Assembly (NCBI GenBank): GCA_902540545.1
Contig: CACBMY010000005.1
Span: forward strand, 1-42,531
Direction of reading: 5' to 3'
DNA length: 42,531 nt
DNA from: an uncultured Pelagibacteraceae bacterium
GTDB lineage: Bacteria; Pseudomonadota; Alphaproteobacteria; Pelagibacterales; Pelagibacteraceae
Shown: positions 1-8,336 of the stretch, piece by piece
How positions within the stretch are numbered: the first letter of the stretch is position 1
How the letters are laid out: each line of letters begins with the position of its first letter
Notes under the pieces: generated by a model
What the model was told of the DNA's origin: nothing
Database searches by the model: none
Seen by the model: only the letters and a program-made list of their open reading frames with translations
Made by a program: the position numbers and the translations under genes

Positions 1-426
1 TTTTGGGACGAAACTAAATACGATGGTATAAAAGGAATATTATCTACCGAATGTGGTTATTGCGGAGGTGATGATCCTAATGTTACTTACAAAGCAGTTT
101 GTGGTGGGGATACAGGTCACATAGAAGTAGTCAAAGTTCAATATGATGAAAATATTTTAAGCTATGAAGACATGGTCAGATTATTTTTTAAACTCCATGA
201 CTCAACTCAAAAGAATAGACAAGGAACTTATGTGGGAATTCAATATCGCTCTGAGATATTTTATAATAATGATAATGAAAAAAATACAGCAGAGAAAATT
301 TTAAAAGAAATGAATCAGAAATTAGATGGAAAAGTTACTACAAAGATTTCCAAAGAAAAAAACTATTGTAAAGCAGAAGGCTATCATCAAAAGTACGAGA
401 AAAATAAATCTCTTAAGTTTGGATAA
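1..426 (+). CDS. msrA: Peptide-methionine (S)-S-oxide reductase MsrA, 5' end cut by the window
   Basis: This enzyme reduces methionine-S-sulfoxide, free or in oxidised proteins, using thiol exchange. The frame is open from base 1 and the first residues read FWDETKY, the end of the family's GCFW active-site motif, so the catalytic cysteine lies just outside the window. Further family marks are ECGYCGG, the TGHIEVVKVQYD stretch, and near the end the AEGYHQKY motif preceded by a cysteine (YCKAEGYHQKY), the usual place of a resolving cysteine. The first in-frame ATG (172) is internal and is not the true start. The gene ends 11 bases before the next gene on the same strand. The identification is firm; only the N-terminus is missing. 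Confidence 0.93.
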   Translation, partial: FWDETKYDGIKGILSTECGYCGGDDPNVTYKAVCGGDTGHIEVVKVQYDENILSYEDMVRLFFKLHDSTQKNRQGTYVGIQYRSEIFYNNDNEKNTAEKILKEMNQKLDGKVTTKISKEKNYCKAEGYHQKYEKNKSLKFG

Positions 427-437
427 AAAGTACTAAT

Positions 438-1595
438 TTGAAAAAAATTATTTCAGAAAAAAATCCAGAATTAGTTACAAGAAAAGATAATAAAGCTCAA
501 TGGAATCTCCCAAATAAAAGGAGGTTGGGTTTTAGAAATTTATATAAAATTAATAGATATGGAATATACCTTAGATCAGATTTTGTTTTAAAATTAAAAA
601 AAAAAATTAATAAGAGAATAGGTAAATTACCTTCTGTAAAAAAGGTAACTAAAAATAAAGCTTTTTGCTCTTTAATAGTTGGTAAAGATCAGGATATTTT
701 ATTCGAGCAGTACGCAAAGGACTTTTCTACAAATCAGCCTCAAACAATTATGTCAATTACAAAAATGTTTATACATTTATTTGTGGGAGAGCTGATAGAC
801 AGAAAACTAATTAACTTAAATAAGAAAATTTCATTTTACTTGCCAAAAATTGGCAGTGGTTATGCAAATGCAAAAGTAAAAGACGTTTTAGACATGAACA
901 TTGTAAATCTATATAGCGAAGATTATACAAAAGCTTATTCGTCTTCATTTTTACATGAGCCTGTGGGAGGATGGAGACTGCCGATTAAAGGCAAAAACAT
1001 TCAAAGCCAGGAACAATATTTAAATTCAATTAAATCTTTAAAAAGCAGAGATTTAAAAAATTATACCGATCTGGCGCATTATAAATCAGCTAATACTGAT
1101 GTTATTGGACTAATTGTAGAAAGAGTAAGTAAAAAAAGTTTAAGACAATGGCTGTTGGAAACAGTTGAAGCAACAGGATTTGAACAAGGATTGTATATAG
1201 GTACAGATAGATTTGGAACACCGTGGATGTCTGGAGGTGGAAGTTTAATTACAAGAGATTTTTTAAGAATGGGTTTACTTTTTTCTAGGTTTGGAAAAGG
1301 TATAAATGGAAAAAATATTGGTTCTAAAACTTTTTTGAGTAAAACTATTAATAGTGAGGGACCCAAATACATTCAATTATCTAAGAATAAATTTGTCTGT
1401 TATGTTAATTCATTAATGAAATGTGGTAACTGGATTGGTCACTCTGGGTATGGGGGCCAATTTTTAGGAATAAATTTGAAAACAAAAGTTGTTGCTGCTT
1501 TTTTTTCTGTTTTAGAGACTAAATCTGCAACAAATGAAAAATATAAAAAAGATATGGTAAATATGATAGACCAAATAATTAGTAAAGATTACTAG
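438..1595 (+). CDS. Beta-lactamase-fold serine hydrolase (NylB/EstB-like)
   Basis: A 385-residue member of the penicillin-binding/class C beta-lactamase fold. The nucleophile motif SxxK is SITK (S106-K109). The second motif is HYKSANTDVIG (Y215, N219), as in 6-aminohexanoate-dimer hydrolase and carboxylesterase relatives. GHSGYGG (residues 334-340) takes the place of the KTG triad. The start is a TTG at 438; no ATG lies upstream of the SITK motif, so a rare start codon is needed. No convincing signal peptide is seen: the N-terminus is basic and hydrophilic, suggesting a cytoplasmic enzyme rather than a resistance beta-lactamase. It follows msrA by 11 bases and converges on the next gene with one base between them. 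The substrate (ester, amide or cyclic peptide) cannot be told from sequence. Confidence 0.8.
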   Translation: MKKIISEKNPELVTRKDNKAQWNLPNKRRLGFRNLYKINRYGIYLRSDFVLKLKKKINKRIGKLPSVKKVTKNKAFCSLIVGKDQDILFEQYAKDFSTNQPQTIMSITKMFIHLFVGELIDRKLINLNKKISFYLPKIGSGYANAKVKDVLDMNIVNLYSEDYTKAYSSSFLHEPVGGWRLPIKGKNIQSQEQYLNSIKSLKSRDLKNYTDLAHYKSANTDVIGLIVERVSKKSLRQWLLETVEATGFEQGLYIGTDRFGTPWMSGGGSLITRDFLRMGLLFSRFGKGINGKNIGSKTFLSKTINSEGPKYIQLSKNKFVCYVNSLMKCGNWIGHSGYGGQFLGINLKTKVVAAFFSVLETKSATNEKYKKDMVNMIDQIISKDY

Positions 1596-1596
1596 A

Positions 1597-2580
1597 TTAA
1601 GAAAATTTTGTTATCAAGGATTTTAAATGTTTATCTGTGACTCCACAACAACCCCCAATAATTTTTACCTGATCGTCTATTATCTCAGAACACTTATCAA
1701 CAAATTCAAATTCATTTTCAGTTATTAATGCCTGCATAGTACTAGTGTCAAATTTATGAATCTCTGGATAGAACATAATTGGCCCATTCCAATTTGATTT
1801 TAAAACCTTCATTCCCTCTTTTGTATCAATAAACCAACTATGCATTATTCCATAAACATCTCCACCAATAGATTTGAGTGAATTAATTATTTCAGCAAAA
1901 TTTATAATTTTATCTTCAGGAAGAAATTTTGGCTCATCAGGATATTTTAAAGGGTCATATATAATAGATCTCTCTTTTTCAGCTCTAAAATTTCTACCTA
2001 CTACGGTTTCATCAAATTTACTTATGCAGCAACTTAATCCAACCCAGACAGGCAGACCTGTTTCCAAAGCTGCATTTAGCAAAATTTTAGCGTGATCAAT
2101 ATCTAAAAGCATTTCAAGAATAAGCACTTCGACTCCCTCCTCTTTTAATACCTTCGCTTGTTCTTTATAATTTTTTTCTTCATTTACAAATGATGGTACA
2201 AATTTTGTGTCAGGTCTAAATTCATTTTCAGCCAAAGCTAAATATGTTGACATGCTTCCAGCAATTTTAATTTTTTTTCCAGAATTTTTGACTGCTTGTC
2301 TTGCTAACTTAACTGTATCAATGTTAATTTTTATAGTCTGATCTCCTAAATTTGAAGGTTCAAGACAATGTCTTGCAGTTCCAAAAGTATTGGTTGTTAT
2401 CATATCACATCCAGCGTTTATATGACTTTCATGTACTTTGATTACTATTTCTGGTGTGAAAACATTTGCTAAGCCAGAAAATGCTGGTCCCATTTTTCCA
2501 CCAAGTCTCTGAATTTCTGAACCTGTTCCACCATCTAAGAAAACTTTTTTTTTTGATTTCAATAATTCATTAATACTCAT
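1597..2580 (-). CDS. Homocysteine S-methyltransferase family protein with an altered zinc site
   Basis: A 327-residue TIM-barrel protein of the BHMT/MmuM/MetH-N family, which moves a methyl group to the zinc-bound thiol of homocysteine. Family marks are FLDGGTGSEI (residues 14-23), TTNTFGTAR (62-70) and the C-terminal zinc motif GGCCG (C311, C312). The third zinc ligand normally sits in a G-(I/V)-N-C motif at the end of strand 6; here that stretch reads YGIMHSWF, placing H247 where the cysteine is expected. The usual YPNAG is YPEIH. An extra SCC pair occurs at 183-185. Either the zinc is bound by Cys2His or the protein has another reaction. It is the last gene of a four-gene minus-strand unit; its ATG overlaps the previous stop (TAATG). 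The methyl donor is unknown. Confidence 0.78.
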   Translation of the reverse strand: MSINELLKSKKKVFLDGGTGSEIQRLGGKMGPAFSGLANVFTPEIVIKVHESHINAGCDMITTNTFGTARHCLEPSNLGDQTIKINIDTVKLARQAVKNSGKKIKIAGSMSTYLALAENEFRPDTKFVPSFVNEEKNYKEQAKVLKEEGVEVLILEMLLDIDHAKILLNAALETGLPVWVGLSCCISKFDETVVGRNFRAEKERSIIYDPLKYPDEPKFLPEDKIINFAEIINSLKSIGGDVYGIMHSWFIDTKEGMKVLKSNWNGPIMFYPEIHKFDTSTMQALITENEFEFVDKCSEIIDDQVKIIGGCCGVTDKHLKSLITKFS

Positions 2581-3482
2581 TACGCTAACTTCTTCTCTGA
2601 TTTTGGAACATATACAACTTCAATTACACCACCGAGAATTATCAGAATACTTCCTAGGGTTTCTCTCCAACCAAAAGGTTCATTTGTTAAAATACTAGCA
2701 CTTATAACACCAACTATTATTTCAGCTAAAAATAAAATAGATGATAAGCCGGCTCCTAATTTACTTGGAGCCCAAAAGATTATTACCCCTGTAGGAATAA
2801 AATAAAATATCGAAATAAGTAATAAAAAAGTGGACATTGACATGATAACCTCCACTGATGGAACTGGTCCTAAATAATCTACTAAGAATAACCCAATAGG
2901 TATACTGGCTAAACCTCCATAAAAAAAGAATGTGAATATAATTGGAAAGACGCCATCAGTTTTAATTATTTCCATTCTAATTAAACCAGCACCAAATAGT
3001 GCACCTCCAGCAAGGGCCAACCAATCCCCTGCATTTTGAGGTAACGGAATTATATTCTCTTGACTGAATACAATCCATAAACCTCCTAGTGCTAAACCTA
3101 ATGTGATTACCCTCTTCCAACCAAATCTCTTTTTTAAAAATATAATTTCAAATATTGTTGTCCAAACAGGTATCATATAAAACATGATTAATGCTTTAAC
3201 TACATCAGTAAGAAGAAAGCTAAGAGCGTAACAAACAAATCCACTTCCAACAAAAAAACCAGTGAGAGGAAATTCCAATCCAATAGACTTTCCTTTTACA
3301 ACTCTCCAAATTGCGACTGGTGATAATATTAATATTCCAACTGCCATTTGGGATATTGTTCCCCAGCCACCAGTCAAACCACCATCTTCTAGTATTCTTT
3401 GAGGTAACCAATAAATTCCCCATGAGCCAGCAGCAATAGCTAATGCAAATGAAATTTTAAAATGATGAGGATGTCTAGTCAT
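2580..3482 (-). CDS. EamA/DMT-family permease
   Basis: A 300-residue integral membrane protein with about ten hydrophobic helices in two repeated halves, the layout of the drug/metabolite transporter (RhaT/EamA) superfamily. The second half ends with the typical AEIIVGVISASILTNEP segment followed by a last helix (TLGSILIILGGVIEV). These proteins exchange or export small metabolites such as amino acids and nucleotide bases; the substrate is not predictable. It sits between an amidase (5-base gap upstream) and a homocysteine methyltransferase relative (stop/start overlap downstream), so it probably moves a substrate or product of that unit. Confidence 0.82.
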   Translation of the reverse strand: MTRHPHHFKISFALAIAAGSWGIYWLPQRILEDGGLTGGWGTISQMAVGILILSPVAIWRVVKGKSIGLEFPLTGFFVGSGFVCYALSFLLTDVVKALIMFYMIPVWTTIFEIIFLKKRFGWKRVITLGLALGGLWIVFSQENIIPLPQNAGDWLALAGGALFGAGLIRMEIIKTDGVFPIIFTFFFYGGLASIPIGLFLVDYLGPVPSVEVIMSMSTFLLLISIFYFIPTGVIIFWAPSKLGAGLSSILFLAEIIVGVISASILTNEPFGWRETLGSILIILGGVIEVVYVPKSEKKLA

Positions 3483-3487
3483 TGTAA

Positions 3488-4897
3488 TTACATTAATTCT
3501 GGTTTAAATTTTGAAAAGTTAAAAATTTCTTCATAAGATTTAGCAAAGTTAATTACTTTATTATCTTCTTTACTATTTGCTATAATCTGCATTCCCATCG
3601 GTAGCCCTTTATTATTAAAGCCTACTGGAATAGATATAGTTGGCAAACCAAGCAAACTTGATAATGTATAGACTTCCATATATCTATGATAAGTGTCAAT
3701 TTTATTATTATTGATAAATTCTGGATTGTTTAGGTTTTTTTCAAACGGAAATAATTGAGCCGAAGGTAATGCTAAAAAATCATAATGTTTAAATAGGTTT
3801 TGAATTTTATCCATATATTTATTTCTTATTTCTATTGCTTTTAAAACATCGTTTGTTTCGATGCTTCTCCCTTTTTCATATTCCCAATATGCTTGGGAAG
3901 GTAATTCATTTAAATTTTTTAAATTATATAACAAAAAGTTTTCATATAATGTTTTGGCTCTTAATGTTATCCAAGAATACCATAATTCTCCCGAGTTAAT
4001 TTCAGTTTTTAAATTTTCAACATTTAAACTATTTGATTGTAATTTTTTTAAAATATTTTCACATAAGTCTATAATTCCATCTTCATACTTATATTGTTCG
4101 TTTAGATCAATGCACCATCCAATTTTTAAATCTGAAAGTTTTTTATTATTTATATCTTTAAGATCGAAAGATAATTTATCCTTTACATTTTTCCCTTTTA
4201 TATAGTTAAATAAAAATTCCATGTCCTTAGGAGTCCTAGCAAAACATCCAGTTGTAGAGATTAAAGGAAAATCTTTTAAATTTTTAATTTCAAATCTATC
4301 TTCTGCAATCGCACCAGGTGTTGGTCTCAATCCATAAATATTTGCAAATGCTGCGGGATTTCTACAAGATCCCATCATATCTGTACCATCTGCAAAAGGA
4401 ATTAAATTTGCTGCAACAGCTGCTGCTGCACCACCTGATGACCCTCCTGCTGACTTACTATAATCATAAACATTGGAGGTGGCTCCATAAACTCTGTTAG
4501 TAGTATGACAACCAACAGCAAATTCAGAGAGATTTGTTTTACCAATTAAAATTGTGTTTTTTCTATAATTATTTACTAATAACGAGTCCTGTTTTGGGAT
4601 ATTTTTTAATAACTCTTTATATCCATAGCATGTTACCTCATTTTTAATATCAAATAATTCTTTAACAGCAATTGGAAGACCGTAAATATCATCTTTGTCA
4701 TTATTATTATTAAAATCTTCATCTTTTAATTTTGCTTCTTCATTAATTTTCGTTTCATCTATATGTGAAATAATAGCATTTAATTTTGGGTTGAATTTTT
4801 TTATTCTTTCCAAATAGAAATTTACTACCTCTGCTACTTTAATTTCTCTTTTTTTTATTTTTGAAATTATTTGATGGACAGAAAAATTTTCAAGCAC
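3488..4897 (-). CDS. Amidase signature family hydrolase
   Basis: A 469-residue enzyme with the amidase-signature Ser-cisSer-Lys triad: K79 in GLPIAVKELFDI, S153 or S154 in SAGGSSGGAAAA, and nucleophile S177 in GTDMMGSCRNPAAF. The length is usual for the family (450-500). It hydrolyses a carboxamide or related C-N bond in the cytoplasm. The GTDMMGSCR version differs from the GSDTGGSIR common in GatA, and there are no gatB or gatC neighbours, so a catabolic amidase is more likely than the tRNA amidotransferase subunit. It is second in the unit, 10 bases after the alcohol dehydrogenase. The linker around residues 60-70 is an Asp/Asn-rich low-complexity loop. Substrate unknown. Confidence 0.85.
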   Translation of the reverse strand: MLENFSVHQIISKIKKREIKVAEVVNFYLERIKKFNPKLNAIISHIDETKINEEAKLKDEDFNNNNDKDDIYGLPIAVKELFDIKNEVTCYGYKELLKNIPKQDSLLVNNYRKNTILIGKTNLSEFAVGCHTTNRVYGATSNVYDYSKSAGGSSGGAAAAVAANLIPFADGTDMMGSCRNPAAFANIYGLRPTPGAIAEDRFEIKNLKDFPLISTTGCFARTPKDMEFLFNYIKGKNVKDKLSFDLKDINNKKLSDLKIGWCIDLNEQYKYEDGIIDLCENILKKLQSNSLNVENLKTEINSGELWYSWITLRAKTLYENFLLYNLKNLNELPSQAYWEYEKGRSIETNDVLKAIEIRNKYMDKIQNLFKHYDFLALPSAQLFPFEKNLNNPEFINNNKIDTYHRYMEVYTLSSLLGLPTISIPVGFNNKGLPMGMQIIANSKEDNKVINFAKSYEEIFNFSKFKPELM

Positions 4898-4907
4898 TTA
4901 ATTAAAC

Positions 4908-6098
4908 CTATCTTGCTTGTCTAATACTCTCTAAAACTAAAGTCTTGACCTCATCTAATGATGCCTTCTTAGGATTTTGTCCATAAGCTTGGTCTAACAT
5001 TGATTTCTTTGCTATTCTCTCTTGGCAATCTTCTGGGACTCCCAATTCATTTAATCCTTTAGGGATTTTTAATCTATCTAGAATTATATTTAAGTTGTCT
5101 TGAAAACTTTCAATTGAATGGTTTTCAAATTGCATAGCCTCTGACATTCTTTTTACTTTTTCTTCTAATCCAGGTAAATTATATTTCATGACTGCAGGAA
5201 GTATAATTGCGTTAGTCAATCCATGATGAGTATTATATTCAGCACCAACCATATGTGAAATTGCATGAACTAAACCTAAGCCTTTTAAGAAAGCTATTCC
5301 GCCCAAATAAGATCCTATGATCATGCCTCCTCTAGCTAAGAGATTATCAGGTTCTTCGACAGCTGCATAAAGTGATTTTGAAATTAAATTCAAACTTTCT
5401 AATGCAGAACCATCACAAAGTGGATGAAACATAGGAACACTATAACCTTCAATTGCATGTATCATTGCATCTATACCGGTCCAGGCAGTAAGATTTGCTG
5501 GTAATTTTAAAGTTAACTCTGGATCTACTAAAGCTAAACATGGTCGGGCATCTGGATGCCATAAACAAAACTTCATTCCTTTTTCAAGATGAGTGACCAT
5601 GGCAGTAACTTCAGTTTCAGCGCCTGTTCCTGCTGTAGTTGGAATAGTAATTATTTTTGGAAAAGGATTTTCCATAGTTAATTTTGGCGGCTCTTTTTCA
5701 AATTCAAAATCCCATAACGGTACACCGCTATCAACTGTAAGAGAAATTGCTTTTCCTCCATCCATTGCACTTCCACCACCAATTGCAATTATTGCATCAT
5801 GATTACCTTCACGAAATTTTTTACATCCAGAATCTATTTCATCATCTCTAGGGTTTGGTGATATATTTGAATAAATATCTGATTTGATTTTTGAATCATT
5901 AAGTAAATTTTGTAAATCACTTATAAATGGTAAATTTACACTACCACTATCAGTAACAATTAATGCATTATTTATTTTAAAATTTTTGCAAAACTTTCCA
6001 ATTTCTTTAAATCTTCCAGGTCCATAAGCTGTAAATGTTGGGAATGTCCAATCCTGATTATTTAATAAAAATTCTTCATTAAGCTTAAAATTTTGCAT
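4908..6098 (-). CDS. Iron-type (group III) alcohol dehydrogenase
   Basis: A 396-residue NAD(P)-dependent dehydrogenase of the iron-containing family. The N-terminal half has the nucleotide-binding GGGSAMDGGKAI (107-118) and TIPTTAGTGAE (151-161). The C-terminal half has the metal ligands D210 and H214 (GIDAMIHAIEGY), H278 and H292 (HAISHMVGAEYNTHHG), spaced as in FucO. It would oxidise an alcohol or reduce an aldehyde in the cytoplasm. It is the first gene of the minus-strand unit that continues into amidase, DMT permease and methyltransferase. Its 38-base divergent spacer with the plus-strand DMT gene is AT-rich and must hold both promoters. Substrate not predictable. Confidence 0.88.
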   Translation of the reverse strand: MQNFKLNEEFLLNNQDWTFPTFTAYGPGRFKEIGKFCKNFKINNALIVTDSGSVNLPFISDLQNLLNDSKIKSDIYSNISPNPRDDEIDSGCKKFREGNHDAIIAIGGGSAMDGGKAISLTVDSGVPLWDFEFEKEPPKLTMENPFPKIITIPTTAGTGAETEVTAMVTHLEKGMKFCLWHPDARPCLALVDPELTLKLPANLTAWTGIDAMIHAIEGYSVPMFHPLCDGSALESLNLISKSLYAAVEEPDNLLARGGMIIGSYLGGIAFLKGLGLVHAISHMVGAEYNTHHGLTNAIILPAVMKYNLPGLEEKVKRMSEAMQFENHSIESFQDNLNIILDRLKIPKGLNELGVPEDCQERIAKKSMLDQAYGQNPKKASLDEVKTLVLESIRQAR

Positions 6099-6136
6099 AA
6101 TATTTTAAAAACTTATACTAATTTCAATATTATTAA

Positions 6137-7069
6137 ATGAAAATTTCATCCGAAAAAACAGATCTAAAAAAAACATATTTAGCTATTGCTACAATGCTCT
6201 TAGCAATTTTATGTATAGATCTTTACATGGTTATTATTAAATTTTTAGGTGATGAATACTCAATAATTCAATTAACTTTATTTAGAAATGTAGCAGCAAT
6301 TATACCTTTACTATTATTGATCTTATTCACAAATGAATTTTCAACAATATTTAAAAACATAGGAAATAAGTTTTTGATATTGAGTTGCTTGAGAGGAATA
6401 TGTTTTCTTTCTATGAATGTGTTCATTTTCATCTCAGTAGTAAATCTGGAATTTGCAACAGCTATGACGTTAACCTTCTCATCGCCTTTCTTCATAGTAA
6501 TACTATCAATAATTTTATTGAGTGAAAAAATTGGTATTTATAGATGGTCAGCAGTTATAATTGGTTTTGTTGGTGTAGTTATGATAATGAAACCAACAAG
6601 TGAAATTTTTAGTTTGTACTCAATTTTTCCAATTCTAACCGCTATAGCATGGGCTTTCACTGTCATAATTTTAAAATTCATTCAAGGCAATCATTCAACT
6701 GCTAAAATTCAGTTATATACATTAATATTTAATGTCATTGGTGGTTTAATATTATTTTTTGTAACTACAGGACATGTTGAAATTAAAAATTTTAAAGATT
6801 TTGTTTTGATGACAATGACTGGAGTTTTGGGTGGTACAGCAGCAATATTGTTTATTTATTCTTATCGTTTAATTTCAGCAAGTAAAATAGCTTCATTTGA
6901 GTATCTTGGTATACCGTCATCTTTTATTCTTGGTTGGATTTTCTTTAATGAGGCTCCATGGAGCCAATTATTTCCTGGAGTAATAGTAATTATTTTTGCT
7001 GGTATGATTATTATATGGAGAGATAATATTAAGAATAAATCGATAGAAGGTAATAAGCAAATTTATTGA
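6137..7069 (+). CDS. EamA/DMT-family permease (second copy)
   Basis: A 310-residue protein with about ten transmembrane helices in two EamA repeats: each half carries the strongly hydrophobic helix pairs of the family (SSPFFIVILSIILLSEKIGIYRWSA in the first half, PSSFILGWIFFNEAP in the second). It is not a close copy of the permease at 2580-3482. It is transcribed away from the alcohol dehydrogenase operon, from a 38-base shared spacer, so the two could be co-regulated. Its stop overlaps by a few bases the stop of an opposing CBS-domain remnant. Substrate unknown; S-adenosylmethionine or amino-acid transport are options in this superfamily, with no evidence for either here. Confidence 0.82.
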   Translation: MKISSEKTDLKKTYLAIATMLLAILCIDLYMVIIKFLGDEYSIIQLTLFRNVAAIIPLLLLILFTNEFSTIFKNIGNKFLILSCLRGICFLSMNVFIFISVVNLEFATAMTLTFSSPFFIVILSIILLSEKIGIYRWSAVIIGFVGVVMIMKPTSEIFSLYSIFPILTAIAWAFTVIILKFIQGNHSTAKIQLYTLIFNVIGGLILFFVTTGHVEIKNFKDFVLMTMTGVLGGTAAILFIYSYRLISASKIASFEYLGIPSSFILGWIFFNEAPWSQLFPGVIVIIFAGMIIIWRDNIKNKSIEGNKQIY

Positions 7070-7169
7070 TTTGATCTCATAGATTTCATGACTATTACTC
7101 TATCTATTTCACCTAATAGCTTTCCACTTTCGTTACAAACTACTGGATAAGTTTTATCATTATCAATAA
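7063..7169 (-). pseudogene. Orphan CBS-domain tail joined to the tmRNA
   Basis: On the minus strand, the frame directly after the tmRNA pseudoknot reads LIDNDKTYPVVCNESGKLLG and continues GEIDRVIVMKSMRSNQ to a TAA at 7065-7063. The P-V-V-C-N-E-S-G-K-L-L-G-E-I-D-R pattern is that of the last strands and helix of a CBS domain, as at the end of CBS-containing transporter ATPases. There is no start codon or upstream CBS part: the frame opens only after a stop (TAA) inside the tmRNA. It is therefore read as the 3' remnant of a broken gene, or, less likely, as an unusually long tmRNA tag. The stop lies inside the end of the opposing DMT gene. Confidence 0.55.
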
Positions 7170-7332
7170 GCCCTTCACGGTGGAGCAATACCGAACGAAA
7201 GAATAACTTTTAGTCATCCGTCGATCCTAATTCACCCCCATAAGTTGAAAATGGTGGAGGTGGTGGGTACTGCCCCCACGTCCGTAATGGTTATTACGAA
7301 ATTCGTTTATCGTCATAGTTGGAAATCCAACA
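7170..7332 (-). ncRNA. ssrA: Permuted (two-piece, alphaproteobacterial) tmRNA: tRNA-like domain and PK1
   Basis: Read on the minus strand, an acceptor piece ends in CACCTCC-ACCA (CCA at 7254-7252). A 12-base loop follows, then the coding piece starts at 7239 with GGGGGTG and continues to the tmRNA-typical GGATCGACGG. GGGGGTG pairs with CACCTCC over 7 bp, including a G-U at the third position as in alanine-charged tmRNA. Before it is a T-arm with a 5-bp stem, GTGGG/CCCAC, and a 7-base loop (GGCAGTA) unlike the TTCGAAT consensus. P2 forms between the pieces as two 6-bp helices, GTTATT/AATAAC and TTCGTT/AACGAA. A PK1-like pseudoknot follows (CGGT/ACCG plus GCTC/GGGC, 7193-7170). No ordinary alanine-rich tag ending in ALAA or AVAA is found downstream; a CBS-like frame is there instead. 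The outer 5' limit (7332) is approximate. Confidence 0.78.
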
Positions 7333-7375
7333 TAATTAATATAAAACCATTTTAAACAGATTCAATAATTTATTA

Positions 7376-8323
7376 ATGAAATTAACAGAAGAACAAAATA
7401 GAGAAATAAAGGAACAGCAGTCACAAGAAAACATAACAAAAAGGGTTACAGCGCCAGAATTAGAGAATATTCTTTATGATGCTATCCCAATACTTGATCA
7501 TGGTTTTATAAGAGTCGTAGATTATATGGGCAACGACACTTCGATTGTTCAATCAGCTAGAGTATCGTATGGAAAGGGAACAAAAAAAGTGTCCACTGAT
7601 TCAGGATTAATCAAATATCTCATGAGACATTGGCACAGCACACCGTTTGAGATGTGTGAAATAAAATATCACGTTAAACTTCCAATATTTATTGCAAGAC
7701 AATGGATAAGACATAGAACTGCCAATGTTAATGAATATTCTGCAAGGTATTCAATATTGGATAAAGAATTTTACTTACCTGAACCAAGACATCTCGCAGC
7801 TCAATCACAAAGCAATAGGCAAGGAAGAGGAGATGTTTTAAATGGGGAACACGCAAAAAAAGTTTTAGAACTTTTAAAAGGGGACGCAGAGCAGACATAC
7901 AATAACTATGAGACAATGCTTAATGAAAGATATGATGGTTCTATAATCGACAAAGATGCTAGAGGCTTAGCCAGAGAACTTGCCAGAATGAATTTAACTT
8001 TAAATACTTATACTCAATGGTATTGGAAAACAGATCTTCTAAATCTTATGAATTTTTTAAGACTAAGAGCAGATCATCACGCTCAATACGAAATAAGGGC
8101 ATACGCAGATGTAATGCTTGAAACATTAAAAAAATGGGTTCCAATTACTTATGAAGCATTTATTGATTATAGAGTAGGCGGAACAGAAGTTTCAGCTAAA
8201 GGTAAAGAACTTATAAAAAAATTAATTGATGGTAAGAACATTTCCTTAGATGAATCTGGATTATCTAAAAGAGAGTGGAATGAATTAATGGAAGCTTTTG
8301 AACAAACCGAAAAATTAATTTAA
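7376..8323 (+). CDS. thyX: FAD-dependent thymidylate synthase ThyX
   Basis: Makes dTMP from dUMP with methylenetetrahydrofolate and FADH2. The ThyX signature is complete: [15 protein letters not shown] (residues 112-126), preceded by [10 protein letters not shown] (84-93), which contributes to FAD and dUMP binding. At 315 residues it matches the long alphaproteobacterial ThyX forms, with a roughly 35-residue polar N-terminal extension. The ATG at 7376 directly precedes a plausible N-terminus. It is transcribed divergently from the tmRNA, whose acceptor piece begins about 45 bases upstream. The next gene starts 13 bases downstream. Confidence 0.96.
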   Translation: MKLTEEQNREIKEQQSQENITKRVTAPELENILYDAIPILDHGFIRVVDYMGNDTSIVQSARVSYGKGTKKVSTDSGLIKYLMRHWHSTPFEMCEIKYHVKLPIFIARQWIRHRTANVNEYSARYSILDKEFYLPEPRHLAAQSQSNRQGRGDVLNGEHAKKVLELLKGDAEQTYNNYETMLNERYDGSIIDKDARGLARELARMNLTLNTYTQWYWKTDLLNLMNFLRLRADHHAQYEIRAYADVMLETLKKWVPITYEAFIDYRVGGTEVSAKGKELIKKLIDGKNISLDESGLSKREWNELMEAFEQTEKLI

Positions 8324-8336
8324 AATTATATTTTAT

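Noticed and set aside
438..1595. Antibiotic-resistance beta-lactamase
   Set aside because: There is no signal peptide, and the motifs fit esterase/amidohydrolase members of the fold (HYKSANTDVIG, GHSGYGG) rather than class A or C beta-lactamases.
2580..7069. Recent duplication of the two DMT permeases
   Set aside because: Both share the fold, but their sequences are clearly different throughout, so they are not recent copies.
7215..7300. A tRNA gene on the minus strand
   Set aside because: A T-arm and CCA end are present, but there is no anticodon arm. The CCA is followed after 12 bases by the GGGGGTG...GGATCGACGG start of a tmRNA coding piece, so this is a permuted tmRNA.
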